Assembly (NCBI GenBank): GCA_964567755.1
Contig: CAZMNW010000004.1
Span: 80,412-144,411 of the forward strand
Length of the DNA: 64,000 nucleotides
Origin: DASRJW01 sp964567755
GTDB lineage: Bacteria > Krumholzibacteriota > Krumholzibacteriia > G020349025
Reading direction: 5' to 3'
The stretch's first letter is position 1. Each line of letters starts with the position of its first letter. Shown one piece after another: positions 36,197-44,733 of this stretch. Position numbers and translations under genes: made by a program. The notes under the pieces are model-generated. The model saw only the letters and a program-made list of their open reading frames with translations, did no database searches and was not told the origin of the DNA.

Positions 36197-36982
36197 TTAG
36201 ATGCTTTCCGCGAACAGCGGCTCCATCCGATTGAACACCGACACCGAAAGCGGGAAGATCAACAGGGCAAAAACGGCACTGTACCCAGTCCACACCAGAT
36301 CGGGCGCATTCTGGAGCACGATGCAGCTCCGAAGTCCCTCGAGGATCGGGGCAATGGGATTGAAGAGAAGGACGGTCGACCACTTCCCGAACATCTCGAC
36401 TTCGTAGAACACCGGCGTGAAAAAGATCGCGAATGTCAATACTACCTGGACGATGTACTTCACATCCCGGAAGAAAAGGTTTGCCGCGGCGAAAAGGATC
36501 CCTGTTCCCATGGCGATCAGAATGAGAAGGCCGATGAGCACCGGTACCCAGAGCAAGTGAACCGTCACGCCGACCCCCGCGACGGCGAGAAATCCCACCA
36601 ACAATACACATGCGATGGTGAAGTCGAACAGCTGTGAAAGGACCGAGGCCACCGGGAAGATGATGCGTGGAAAGTAGATCTTGGTGACCAGGTTTTGATT
36701 CGAAATGAGACTATTCGATGCGAATTGCAGACTAGAGACGAACAAGGACCAGGGCAGCGCTTTCACCGAGATGGTGACGACGTCCTCGAGGGCGAGAGGC
36801 TTCTTGGAGAGGTAGGAGAACGCGACCTTGACGACGATTCCTGCCGCCACGATGATCATGGGCATGAAGATGGCCCACAGGAACCCCATGATGGACTGCT
36901 TGTACTTGACGCGGATATCGCGCCACGTGATCATGAACAGCAGCTCTCGATAGTCGACAATAGATCGAATAGCTTGGATCAT
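36197..36982 (-). CDS. wzm: ABC-2 type polysaccharide export permease (Wzm-like)
   Basis: 261 residues with six membrane helices and the family start YRELLFMITWRDIRVKYKQS, followed by MGFLWAIFMPMIIVAAGIVV. The C-terminal helices (IVQVVLTFAIFFTPVFYEVE, then ILEGLRSCIVLQ with NPIAPI) are typical of Wzm/KpsM/TagG permeases. With Wzt it moves the finished lipid-linked polysaccharide across the inner membrane. ATG at 36982 overlaps the upstream glycosyltransferase stop (ATGA). Its presence and the absence of Wzx/Wzy indicate the ABC-dependent route. Confidence 0.95.
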   Translation of the reverse strand: MIQAIRSIVDYRELLFMITWRDIRVKYKQSIMGFLWAIFMPMIIVAAGIVVKVAFSYLSKKPLALEDVVTISVKALPWSLFVSSLQFASNSLISNQNLVTKIYFPRIIFPVASVLSQLFDFTIACVLLVGFLAVAGVGVTVHLLWVPVLIGLLILIAMGTGILFAAANLFFRDVKYIVQVVLTFAIFFTPVFYEVEMFGKWSTVLLFNPIAPILEGLRSCIVLQNAPDLVWTGYSAVFALLIFPLSVSVFNRMEPLFAESI

Positions 36983-38070
36983 GAACGTTTCCTCGATTCA
37001 CTCGACGCGGGTTGCGGCTCGCGCGAGCTGATTGCACGTTGTGTAGCCGCAAGCCTTCCTCTTGACCGCGCAATGGTCCGCCCCCCGATGCTTCGCAGTC
37101 TACTGGCCAGGAGCGGGAGGTCGATTAGCTGGCACAAAAAGGCCTGGACGATGGCCCGCGCCAGTCGACCGCGGTCCAGGCGCTGGTCCGCCGTGAGGAG
37201 GCCCTGAGCGTGATATCGCCAGAAGGCTCGACCCGTCCAATACAGACTCCGATTCGCCAAAAAGCGATAGTAGGAGCGCTCCACTTCTTTGATGCGGGCC
37301 GCGGATTCCTTGGGACCAAGATAAGAGGGGGAGAACTTCATGGTAATGATGAAGCGATCCAACCAGTGACTGGGATCGAAGACGCGACGGGCGTTGGTCA
37401 GAGACTCGTTGCTTCGACGCGTAAAGGTCAAGACCTGATGCACGAAACCCAGATCATGCTCCAGCAGGATCTCGTAACAAGCTTCCGTGTCCTCATGCAG
37501 ACTGGTCTCGCTGAACACAGGCTGACGCTTCCATAGGACGTCAGCCCTGTACAGAAGATTGTTCGGGGAACCGAACACAAAGAGCCAGTCGAGCAAAGAT
37601 CGGCGGCCCACCTCGCGCCCACTGACAACGGTGCTGGGATAGGCCAGGCCCGTCCCCGTGACCCGCGTCTCTTCAAGACAGTACGAGCTGACGATCCCCA
37701 CCTCGGGGTATGCCTCGGCGACGGCAACCATCTCCTCGAGACATCTTGGAAAGATCCAGTCATCGGCGAAGACGATCTTGACGTATTTGGCCTCACGCGA
37801 CACGAGCGACAACGACCTGTTGATATTGCTGATTTGTGGCAAGAATCGCTCGTTCTCGACGATCCGGATTCTCTGATCCGCGCTGGCATAGGACCGAGCG
37901 ATCTCGAGCGACCGATCCGTGCTGCAATTGTCGACGATCGTGTACAACCAGTTCTGGTACGTCTGCGCGAGGACGCTCTCGATACATGCAGAGAGATACG
38001 GCTCGCCGTTGTGCACGGGAGTGACGACGCCGACGAGAGGCTCGGAGCGAGCGACCTCCGCCGCCGTCAT
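36979..38070 (-). CDS. Glycosyltransferase family 2
   Basis: 363 residues. GT-A fold: VGVVTPVHNGEPYLSACIES, the nucleotide-binding NCSTDRSLEIARSY, and the metal-binding acidic motif VFADDWIFPRCLEEM, then SLHEDTEACYEILLEHDLGF in the acceptor region. The basic C-terminal tail may touch the membrane. The start at 38070 is fixed by the ATGA overlap with the pyruvyl transferase gene; the frame extends upstream to 38556 but that part is antisense-like to the neighbour. Likely extends the repeat or primer of the exported polysaccharide. Confidence 0.92.
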   Translation of the reverse strand: MTAAEVARSEPLVGVVTPVHNGEPYLSACIESVLAQTYQNWLYTIVDNCSTDRSLEIARSYASADQRIRIVENERFLPQISNINRSLSLVSREAKYVKIVFADDWIFPRCLEEMVAVAEAYPEVGIVSSYCLEETRVTGTGLAYPSTVVSGREVGRRSLLDWLFVFGSPNNLLYRADVLWKRQPVFSETSLHEDTEACYEILLEHDLGFVHQVLTFTRRSNESLTNARRVFDPSHWLDRFIITMKFSPSYLGPKESAARIKEVERSYYRFLANRSLYWTGRAFWRYHAQGLLTADQRLDRGRLARAIVQAFLCQLIDLPLLASRLRSIGGRTIARSRGRLAATQRAISSREPQPASSESRKRS

Positions 38071-39539
38071 GTCAAGGGACTTCCAGTCATTGAATGTACC
38101 GAGATCTGTTCTTGGTGGCTCGCCCCTTGTGGTGGCCCGAACAGGCGATCGTACTGATCTTCGAGCTGGGCCCGCGTCTCGACCAGCACGCGACCGATGC
38201 GTTCTCGCGCCATGGGCAGCTCCCCTTGCAGGGCCTGAAGCCGAGCTTGCAGCTGCTCCGTCGTGGCTTCTTCGATTCCCAAACAGTAGGCGGTCTGTCC
38301 GAAATGTTCCATCACGGACAGGGTCTTTGGATCGTAGGACAGCGCGATTGCCGGCTTGTGCTGCAGAAAGGAGAGAATCACGCCGTGCAGTCGCGAGCTC
38401 ACGATGATGTCGATCGAAGCAATCTGCTCCAGAAGATGGGAGAGATTCCGAGTGGGCACACACTGAATGCGCTCTTCGTCGACGATGTTCCCTGAATTCT
38501 GGAGATCCTGCACGAGATCGTCGAACGCGTGGCAGTCGTTGCCGATCTCCGAGCAAAGCAGGACCACCGATTGCCCCTGCGCCAGGACCTGGGTCGTGAG
38601 CTCGTGCATTGTGCGACGATAGCGCTTATACCGCTGGGCGTCGAGATTCGGCCACGCGCCTTTGCGGGGAAAGCAGTAGCTCATCGGGCTGATTCCCAGA
38701 ACCAGAGGGCGTTCGGCCGCCACGGATGGCGTTCCGCTGGAGCTGGGCGCCGAGTCGGGCTTGGACCTGGAGCCGAGCGCGGGGACCGGATCGCGTAGGA
38801 GGCTTGGACTCGGCGGGAGGCTGAAGGCCAGATCCGGATAGATCGGGTCCCGGCGAGTGAAGCCCCAAGGTGCAAGGAGGTCGTGAGAGCGCCAATCCCG
38901 ATAGGAACGGTAGTGGGCCAGGCGCATGGCCGTCCGCAGCAGGAGCTGGCTAGGCGATTGCCGGAAAGGTCCCGCCCCAAGGCTCACCGCATACACGCGG
39001 CAACCTGCCAGCCGGGCGCACACCGTCCATTTCAAAATGGAGTAGGGATGCTCCCATGGACCACCCCAATCGTCCGAGAGCTGCCCACCTCCGGACAGAA
39101 TGAGGAGATCCAGAGAACGCAGGAACGTGATCGTGCGACCAATGAATCGCAGTTCGCGAAGAAGCTCCTGCAGGGGACGAGTCACTTTCCAAAGCACCGG
39201 ACCCAGGATCGGGATTGCCTTCAGGCGAGTTTTCCAGGTGCGTCCTACCTTCGAGCCCGTGCCTGAGACTTTGTGAGCGGGCGCCGCTGTGTTCTCAGTC
39301 TGAACAGGTGAGCCGACCGCGTTTGAAGGAAACGACCAGGTCCGCGCGATCGGAAATGACTTTATCCCGTGGATCTCCTCCGTATTATCTGGGCGCAGCG
39401 AGATCCCCCGAAACTCGACGTGCGGCTGCCGCCGCCGCACGTTGTACATCATCGCTTCCTGAATGGCTGCATCGCCAAGGTTGCCCCAGCCAAAAGGGCC
39501 GTACAGGCCGATTCTGCTGAAGTTGCTCGAGTCGCCCAC
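38067..39539 (-). CDS. Polysaccharide pyruvyl transferase family protein
   Basis: 490 residues. Family marks: GLYGPFGWGNLGDAAIQEAM at the N-terminus, LDLLILSGGGQLSDDWGG, VYAVSLGAGPF, and the C-terminal IIVSSRLHGVILSFLQHKPA with AIALSYDPKT. Members (CsaB, WcaK, AmsJ) transfer pyruvate from phosphoenolpyruvate as a ketal onto a sugar. A Pro/Ser-rich insertion (about residues 245-280) is unusual. It is coupled to the GT2 gene by an ATGA overlap and lies 73 bases from the DUF4910 gene. Confidence 0.9.
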   Translation of the reverse strand: MGDSSNFSRIGLYGPFGWGNLGDAAIQEAMMYNVRRRQPHVEFRGISLRPDNTEEIHGIKSFPIARTWSFPSNAVGSPVQTENTAAPAHKVSGTGSKVGRTWKTRLKAIPILGPVLWKVTRPLQELLRELRFIGRTITFLRSLDLLILSGGGQLSDDWGGPWEHPYSILKWTVCARLAGCRVYAVSLGAGPFRQSPSQLLLRTAMRLAHYRSYRDWRSHDLLAPWGFTRRDPIYPDLAFSLPPSPSLLRDPVPALGSRSKPDSAPSSSGTPSVAAERPLVLGISPMSYCFPRKGAWPNLDAQRYKRYRRTMHELTTQVLAQGQSVVLLCSEIGNDCHAFDDLVQDLQNSGNIVDEERIQCVPTRNLSHLLEQIASIDIIVSSRLHGVILSFLQHKPAIALSYDPKTLSVMEHFGQTAYCLGIEEATTEQLQARLQALQGELPMARERIGRVLVETRAQLEDQYDRLFGPPQGASHQEQISVHSMTGSPLT

Positions 39540-39612
39540 GTTCGCTTCTCCGTTCCCTCCAAGAAAGTCGGGGCATTGCGCAGGAGTGGATCATTCGGGC
39601 CCGATCCTCCGG

Positions 39613-40947
39613 CTACCCCGCGACTCGCTGGTTTCGGAGTCGGGGCTGCACGAGCCCGACTTGCTGCAGGGCACGCGCCGCCGCCAGGATGGCACCGAAC
39701 GGCATCTGCGATCTCTCGGCGATGTCGAGCAGAGAGTGTCTCCCATCGCCGAGGCTCAACACCCAGAGCAAAGCGAGGCGCACCTGCTCCCAGTCGGGCC
39801 GTCCGGCCAGGTCGTCGTACAACCCCCGCTTGCCCAGCTGGGGCTCGCCGAAGGGGCTCTGATTCAGGAGCACCTGGTTCGATTCCAGCACGAGGAGTGC
39901 CTGCATCAACCGAGCGACCGAGTCCTGCAGGGACTCGGGCGTCACGAAATCGAGGTCATCGGCCGAAGTATGATACTCGGGATAGGTGCCGTACTCCGAA
40001 CGAGAGAAACGCCCGACCGGCAGGTCGAAGCCTGGTGAGCAGAACTGGCGCTCGTCGTAGCCATATGGCGAGAAGTCCAGGATGCGGTGCGCCTCGCCCG
40101 AATGACTCAGCACGTGTTCCACGGCCCGGTCGATCTCGGCATCGCCTCGCCGGCTCCTCTTGTACGTCAGAGGGCCGCGGTCGCCCAAACCGGCTAGAAC
40201 GAGGCCGTGATGGATCCGGCTCGTTCGCTCCAGATTGCGGGCCAGCCAGGTGATGGCTCCGATCGTTCCGGGAATGAACAAAAGGCGATAGGAATAGCGC
40301 CGCTCGGCCTGGCTCAATGCCATGGCGAGGGTGGTCAGCACCGCGATGCCAGAGAGGTTGTCGTTGCACATCGAGGGATGACAGACGTGCGTCGTCAGGA
40401 GGATCTCCTCTTCGCGCTCGCCCGGCAGATACAGCTCGCCGTAACTCAGGTGTCCGTCCTCGAGCGAGGAGTCGATGACGATCTCGTACTCGTCGTCCTC
40501 GAGCGCGACGAGGTCGCGATGCCGCAGGCAGAATCCCCACTCCTCTTTGTAGTAACTGGTCCGGTACGGAATCCAGTCGGGATGATCCGGCAGCGAGTGC
40601 AGATGTGGTCGGAGCTCGGCAAGGCGCATCCGTCGCCGCACGGGCACGCTGTAGTTCACGACATGCAAGTTCGACTGGCGGAAATCGATGACGCGCTCGT
40701 CTCTCGAGTTCGCGACGTAGGCGTCACGGATGTTCCACTCCCGGGGAACGGTCCAGTCGAGCACCGGCGTGCCACTGGGCACTTCGTGGATCTCGAGCGG
40801 AATGATCGCGCCGATGGCCTTCAACGTCTGTCGCAGCCCCTGGCCGGTGATGCTGCGGCACAGGGGATATAGCTCCCGAATCAGTCGGGTCATGTCGACG
40901 CCGATCTGAGTCGGGCTGCGGCTGCAGAGTTCGTGGAACTGCATCAT
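39613..40947 (-). CDS. DUF4910 aminopeptidase-like protein with winged-helix C-terminus
   Basis: 444 residues from the ATG at 40947, which overlaps the stop of the epimerase gene. It begins with a helical segment (IRELYPLCRSITGQGLRQTL), carries a beta DUF2172-type insert (VPREWNIRDAYVANSRDERV), then a zinc-peptidase-like M28 fold: TTHVCHPSMCNDNLSGIAVL supplies His/Asp ligands, and YGYDERQFCSPGFDLPVGR and YHTSADDLDFV further residues. A winged-helix region (ALLWVLSLGDGRHSLLDIAE) ends it. Such proteins recur in O-antigen and capsule loci with sugar-biosynthesis genes; their reaction is not established. Confidence 0.85.
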   Translation of the reverse strand: MMQFHELCSRSPTQIGVDMTRLIRELYPLCRSITGQGLRQTLKAIGAIIPLEIHEVPSGTPVLDWTVPREWNIRDAYVANSRDERVIDFRQSNLHVVNYSVPVRRRMRLAELRPHLHSLPDHPDWIPYRTSYYKEEWGFCLRHRDLVALEDDEYEIVIDSSLEDGHLSYGELYLPGEREEEILLTTHVCHPSMCNDNLSGIAVLTTLAMALSQAERRYSYRLLFIPGTIGAITWLARNLERTSRIHHGLVLAGLGDRGPLTYKRSRRGDAEIDRAVEHVLSHSGEAHRILDFSPYGYDERQFCSPGFDLPVGRFSRSEYGTYPEYHTSADDLDFVTPESLQDSVARLMQALLVLESNQVLLNQSPFGEPQLGKRGLYDDLAGRPDWEQVRLALLWVLSLGDGRHSLLDIAERSQMPFGAILAAARALQQVGLVQPRLRNQRVAG

Positions 40948-41471
40948 GGTGCGTAGAAGGGTAGCGTGCGATCGCTCTCGGACAGGATCTTCTCGCCCTT
41001 GGGCCAGGGTATCGCGAACTGCGGATCGTCCCACCGGAAGCCCATGGCTTGCTCGGGAAGATAGTACTCCGACATGTGATAGAAAACCTCGGTATCGTCC
41101 TCTAGACTCATGAAGCCGTGCGCGAATCCCTCCGGAATGAAGAACATCGTGCAGTTCGATGCACTCAAAACGGCCCCGAAGTGCTGCTTGTAGGTCGGCG
41201 ACGACGAACGCAGATCGACCATGACGTCGAAGATCGAGCCGCGAGTCACCCGCACGAGCTTGGCTTCCCAGCGCGGGAACTGGTAGTGCATCCCCCGCAA
41301 CGTGCCTTTCTTCCGATTGAAAGATACGTTGCACTGCACCCAATCGACGTCGAGGTCATGCGCCTCGGCCTCTCGCTTGCACCACGAACGGGCGAAAAAC
41401 CCTCGGGCATCTTCCTTCGGCTCCATCTGCACCAGAAAGGCTCCGCCCAGGCCGGTCTCCTTGAAAATCAT
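40944..41471 (-). CDS. dTDP-4-dehydrorhamnose 3,5-epimerase-like protein (RmlC family)
   Basis: 175 residues, the normal RmlC size. Family motifs: DARGFFARSWCKREAEAH, the catalytic-His segment GTLRGMHYQFPRWEAKLVRV, VTRGSIFDVMVDLR, and IPEGFAHGFMSLEDDTEVFY. It should epimerise C3 and/or C5 of a nucleotide-linked 4-keto-sugar. Because its neighbours include a cytidylyltransferase-like gene and a C-methyltransferase, the substrate is more likely a CDP- than a dTDP-sugar. Start at 41471 overlaps the methyltransferase stop (ATGA). Confidence 0.92.
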   Translation of the reverse strand: MIFKETGLGGAFLVQMEPKEDARGFFARSWCKREAEAHDLDVDWVQCNVSFNRKKGTLRGMHYQFPRWEAKLVRVTRGSIFDVMVDLRSSSPTYKQHFGAVLSASNCTMFFIPEGFAHGFMSLEDDTEVFYHMSEYYLPEQAMGFRWDDPQFAIPWPKGEKILSESDRTLPFYAP

Positions 41472-42733
41472 TCGTACACCCTCAGCTCGGGAATGGCAAC
41501 CACGTGCTTGCCCCCCCACTCGCGAATATAGGCGGTTTGGTCCATGATCTCGTCCTTGAGATTCCAAGGCAGGATCAGTAGATAGTCCGGCCGTGTCTGA
41601 CGGATGCGATCGACGTCGAAGATCGGAATGTGCGTCCCCGGCAGGAATTTGCCGTGCTTGTACGGGTTGCGGTCGACGGTGTAGTCGAGAAAGTCCTCTC
41701 GAATGCCGCAGTAGTTGAGCAGGGTGTTGCCCTTGCCCGGGGCACCGTAGCCTGCCACTTTCTTGCCCGCCTCACGCGCTGTGATCAGGAAGTTCAGGAG
41801 CTTGCGCTTGGTGCGCTTCGCCCGCTCACCGAAGGCCTCGTAGTAGTCGAGGCGCTGAATGCCCAGCTCTTGCTCGCGCCGCAACAGGTCGGTCACGCGT
41901 TCGCCAACCGGCTTGCTCTTATCGTTTGCGTGACGGCCGTACACTCGTAGCGAGCCTCCGTGTGTCGGAATCTCCTCGACGTCGAAGAGCTCCAGACCGT
42001 GCTCCCTGAAGATGCGGGTCGTGGTATGCAGGGAGAAGTAGGAGAAGTGCTCATGGTAGATGGTGTCGAACTGATTCTCGGCGATCAGGCGGACGAGGTG
42101 TGGAAACTCCAGCGTGATCACGCCCGTGGGCGCAAGGAGGGTTCTCAAACCCTGAGTGAAGTCGTTGAGGTGAGGCACCTGGGCGTAGACGTTGTTGCCG
42201 ATGATGAGGTCGGCCTGGGGACCTTCTCCTCGCAGTCGTTCGGCGAGCTGCACACCGAAGAACTCCGGGAGCGTGGGGATGTTCTTGGCCACCGCGGCCG
42301 CGGCCACGTTGCGCGCCGGCTCGATTCCCAACACCGGGATGCCACGCGGGAGAAAGTGCTGCAGCAGATAGCCGTCGTTGCTAGCAAGCTCCACCACGAA
42401 GCTTTGCGCACTCAACTGTAGCCGGGCGATGATCATCTCCACGTATCGGCGCGCGTGCTCCACCCAAGACGTCGAGTAGGAAGAGAAGTAGGCGTACTCG
42501 GTGAAGATGTCCTCCGGAGCAATGTACTCTTCGAGCTGCACCAGGAAGCACTCCGAGCAAGTTCGTACGTGCAACGGATAGAACGGTTCCATGCGATTGA
42601 GCTGCTCCGTCGAAAGGTAGCTCTCGCACGGTGGCGACATCCCGAGGTCGACGAAGGTGTGCCGCAGCTTGGCGCCGCAGAACCGGCAAGCGGGATCCTT
42701 GTCCTGGGTCATGACGGGGAGATTCACGTCCAT
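41468..42733 (-). CDS. Sugar C-methyltransferase (class I SAM-dependent, zinc-finger N-terminus)
   Basis: 421 residues in the three-part layout of TylC3/NovU-type C-methyltransferases: N-terminal zinc domain (CRFCGAKL and CSECFLVQL), SAM-binding core (VVELASNDGYLLQHFLPRG, DLIIGNNVYAQVPHLNDF, FDTIYHEHFSYFS) and a C-terminal domain with VAGYGAPGKGNTLLNYCGI and LLILPWNLKDEI. These enzymes methylate C3 of NDP-4-keto-6-deoxy sugars, producing branched sugars. The gene overlaps the SDR gene by 10 bases and the epimerase by four, so it belongs to one sugar cassette. Confidence 0.92.
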   Translation of the reverse strand: MDVNLPVMTQDKDPACRFCGAKLRHTFVDLGMSPPCESYLSTEQLNRMEPFYPLHVRTCSECFLVQLEEYIAPEDIFTEYAYFSSYSTSWVEHARRYVEMIIARLQLSAQSFVVELASNDGYLLQHFLPRGIPVLGIEPARNVAAAAVAKNIPTLPEFFGVQLAERLRGEGPQADLIIGNNVYAQVPHLNDFTQGLRTLLAPTGVITLEFPHLVRLIAENQFDTIYHEHFSYFSLHTTTRIFREHGLELFDVEEIPTHGGSLRVYGRHANDKSKPVGERVTDLLRREQELGIQRLDYYEAFGERAKRTKRKLLNFLITAREAGKKVAGYGAPGKGNTLLNYCGIREDFLDYTVDRNPYKHGKFLPGTHIPIFDVDRIRQTRPDYLLILPWNLKDEIMDQTAYIREWGGKHVVAIPELRVYE

Positions 42734-43770
42734 CGCAGCTCGTTGTCGAGAATGCCCTGCTCGCGAAGCCGAGTCAGGTGGTTGATCCGCATCAGGGTCG
42801 AACTGCGGAAGTTGCCATCGCGAAAGCCCATCGCCGTGAGCCTATCGCGCAGCTCGAGAATGGAGCGATCCAGGTCGAAGGTGGGTTGGTGGTCGGGTGC
42901 GAGCCTCTTGTAGAGCCCGAAGTCGACACGATAGGACCGCTTGTCGGGCGGAGCGTCCTGGTTGATCGACACCTTTCCACCTTCGATCCGTCCCGCCACA
43001 GCGTTCGCCAGCTCCCTGACTTGATAGTTGCCGGCATCGGAGCCCACGTTGATCGCGAGATAACCGTTCGTGCTGCCATGCTCATCGCGCAGGATCGCCC
43101 ACTCGATTGCCCGCGCCATGTCTCGAACGTTGATCAGCGGCCGCCACGGAGTGCCATCGCTGAGCACGGTCACGGTCTGACCGGCGACAGCGCAGGCCAC
43201 GAAATCGTTCAGAACCAGGTCGAGTCGCAGTCGCGGGCTCATGCCGCAGGCGGTGGAGAACCGGAGGCACGTCACGCGAAAGTCGGGGGCGGCTAGCGGG
43301 CGCAGGTCGTTCTCGGCAAGCACCTTGGATTTCGCATACGGGGTGAGCGGATCGAGTGGCGAGCTCTCCGACCGCGGTCCGGAATCGGCGAAGCCATACA
43401 TGCTGCAGCTCGATGCGAAGACGAACGCGCTCACGCCCGCTCTCCGGGCTGCTTTGGCCAACTCCACCGTGGCCACGTGGTTGATGTCGTAGGTCACCTT
43501 CTCGTAGACATTGCCGATGGGATCGTTCGAGATGGCGGCCAGGTGGACGATGAAATCCGTCCCATGCAAGAGGGAACTGTCGACCTCGCGAACGTCTCCG
43601 AAGTACTGCTTGTCGAGCAGAACCTCGGGTATGACGTCGGTGCCTGTCAGACAGGAGCCGAAGAAACCGGTGTCGAAACCGTTGATCTCCGCATCCGGGA
43701 AACTCGCACGCAGGTGCTCCACGACCACAGGGCCGACGTAACCCATGTTACCTGTGGCGAGGATCTTCAT
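42724..43770 (-). CDS. NAD-dependent sugar epimerase/dehydratase (extended SDR)
   Basis: 348 residues. Rossmann start MKILATGNMGYVGPVVVEHL, HLAAISNDP, SSCSMYGFADSGP, and the catalytic YAKSK (Tyr-x-x-x-Lys) with an upstream Ser. RPLINVRDMARAIEWAI is the usual substrate-domain strand. It acts on a nucleotide sugar, either as 4-reductase, epimerase or dehydratase; the reaction cannot be chosen from sequence alone. No separate RfbG-like CDP-glucose 4,6-dehydratase is seen in the window, so this protein or one encoded elsewhere must make the keto-sugar. Confidence 0.9.
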   Translation of the reverse strand: MKILATGNMGYVGPVVVEHLRASFPDAEINGFDTGFFGSCLTGTDVIPEVLLDKQYFGDVREVDSSLLHGTDFIVHLAAISNDPIGNVYEKVTYDINHVATVELAKAARRAGVSAFVFASSCSMYGFADSGPRSESSPLDPLTPYAKSKVLAENDLRPLAAPDFRVTCLRFSTACGMSPRLRLDLVLNDFVACAVAGQTVTVLSDGTPWRPLINVRDMARAIEWAILRDEHGSTNGYLAINVGSDAGNYQVRELANAVAGRIEGGKVSINQDAPPDKRSYRVDFGLYKRLAPDHQPTFDLDRSILELRDRLTAMGFRDGNFRSSTLMRINHLTRLREQGILDNELRWT

Positions 43771-43935
43771 GGACGCTCCATCTCCGCTGCAGCTGGCCTG
43801 ATGACACGCGACGCGATATCACTCGATGACCGACACCAAGTGGCTGTGGGAAAAGTCTGCCGGCCTTCCGACGAGACTCGCTTCCGGCCAACCGATTTGG
43901 GGCCGCTTCACCTCGTCGTGGAAAATCCACTGCGC

Positions 43936-44706
43936 CTATTTCCACACCATCCAGGGGTGCTCGCCCCGGTCATACAGCGCATCGAGCTGCATCTTGTCCT
44001 TGAAAGTGTCGGCGCATTGCCAAAAGCCGCCGTAGTCGTAGGCGACGAGCTGCTTGGCCTGGATGAGTCGATGGAACGGCTCGATTACCAGATCGTTGCC
44101 GGGTTCGATGTAATCGAAAACCTCTGGCTTGAGTACGAAGTACCCGCAGTTGATGTGGGTGGCCGCTGACACCGGCTCGATGCTGGTTACCAATCCGGCG
44201 GAATTCCAGTTCACCACATGAAAGCTCGAAGTGGGACGCACCGCAACGAAACAGGCCACCTTGTTCCGCTCGCGTGCATACTCGAGATACCGATCGAACG
44301 GCAGGTTGGTGAGTCCGTCGCTGTAGTTGGCTAGGAACAGTTCCTCTCCTTCGAGGTGCCCGCGGACTTTACACAGGCGTTCACCGATGTTGCTCGACGT
44401 ACCCGTGTCGACGAACGTGATCCGCCAATCGTGGATGTCACGGTTGTGGAGCTCGATGTCGCTTGCACCGCCGTTCATGACGAAGTCGTTGGCCATCGCC
44501 TCTTCGTAACGAAGGAAGAATTCCTTGATCGCATCGCCACGGTAGCCCAAACAGAGAATGAAGTCCTTGTGGCCGTAATGGGCGTAGTACTTCATCACGT
44601 GCCAGAGCAAGGGCTGAGGTCCGATACGGACCATCGGCTTGGGGATGTCATAGGAGTAGTCGCGCAGCCGGAGCCCGAGCCCACCGCAGAACAGGACCAC
44701 TTTCAT
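43936..44706 (-). CDS. rfbF: Glucose-1-phosphate cytidylyltransferase-like nucleotidyltransferase
   Basis: 256 residues, the size of RfbF. N-terminal signature VLFCGGLGLRLRDYSYDIPK and PMVRIGPQPLLWHVMKYYAH, then FILCLGYRGDAIKEFF and VDTGTSSNIGERLCKVRGHL are those of glucose-1-phosphate cytidylyltransferases. It would make CDP-glucose (or a related CDP-hexose) as the entry point for the deoxy-sugar cassette downstream. 165 bases separate it from the SDR gene; that stretch holds no recognisable gene. Start ATG at 44706. Confidence 0.9.
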   Translation of the reverse strand: MKVVLFCGGLGLRLRDYSYDIPKPMVRIGPQPLLWHVMKYYAHYGHKDFILCLGYRGDAIKEFFLRYEEAMANDFVMNGGASDIELHNRDIHDWRITFVDTGTSSNIGERLCKVRGHLEGEELFLANYSDGLTNLPFDRYLEYARERNKVACFVAVRPTSSFHVVNWNSAGLVTSIEPVSAATHINCGYFVLKPEVFDYIEPGNDLVIEPFHRLIQAKQLVAYDYGGFWQCADTFKDKMQLDALYDRGEHPWMVWK

Positions 44707-44733
44707 CGCCGAATCACCTCCGGTTCGGGCGGT

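Noticed and set aside
36979..38556. Extended 525-residue version of the glycosyltransferase ending at 36979
   Set aside because: The upstream 160 residues are the wrong frame of the pyruvyl transferase gene; the ATGA overlap fixes the start at 38070.
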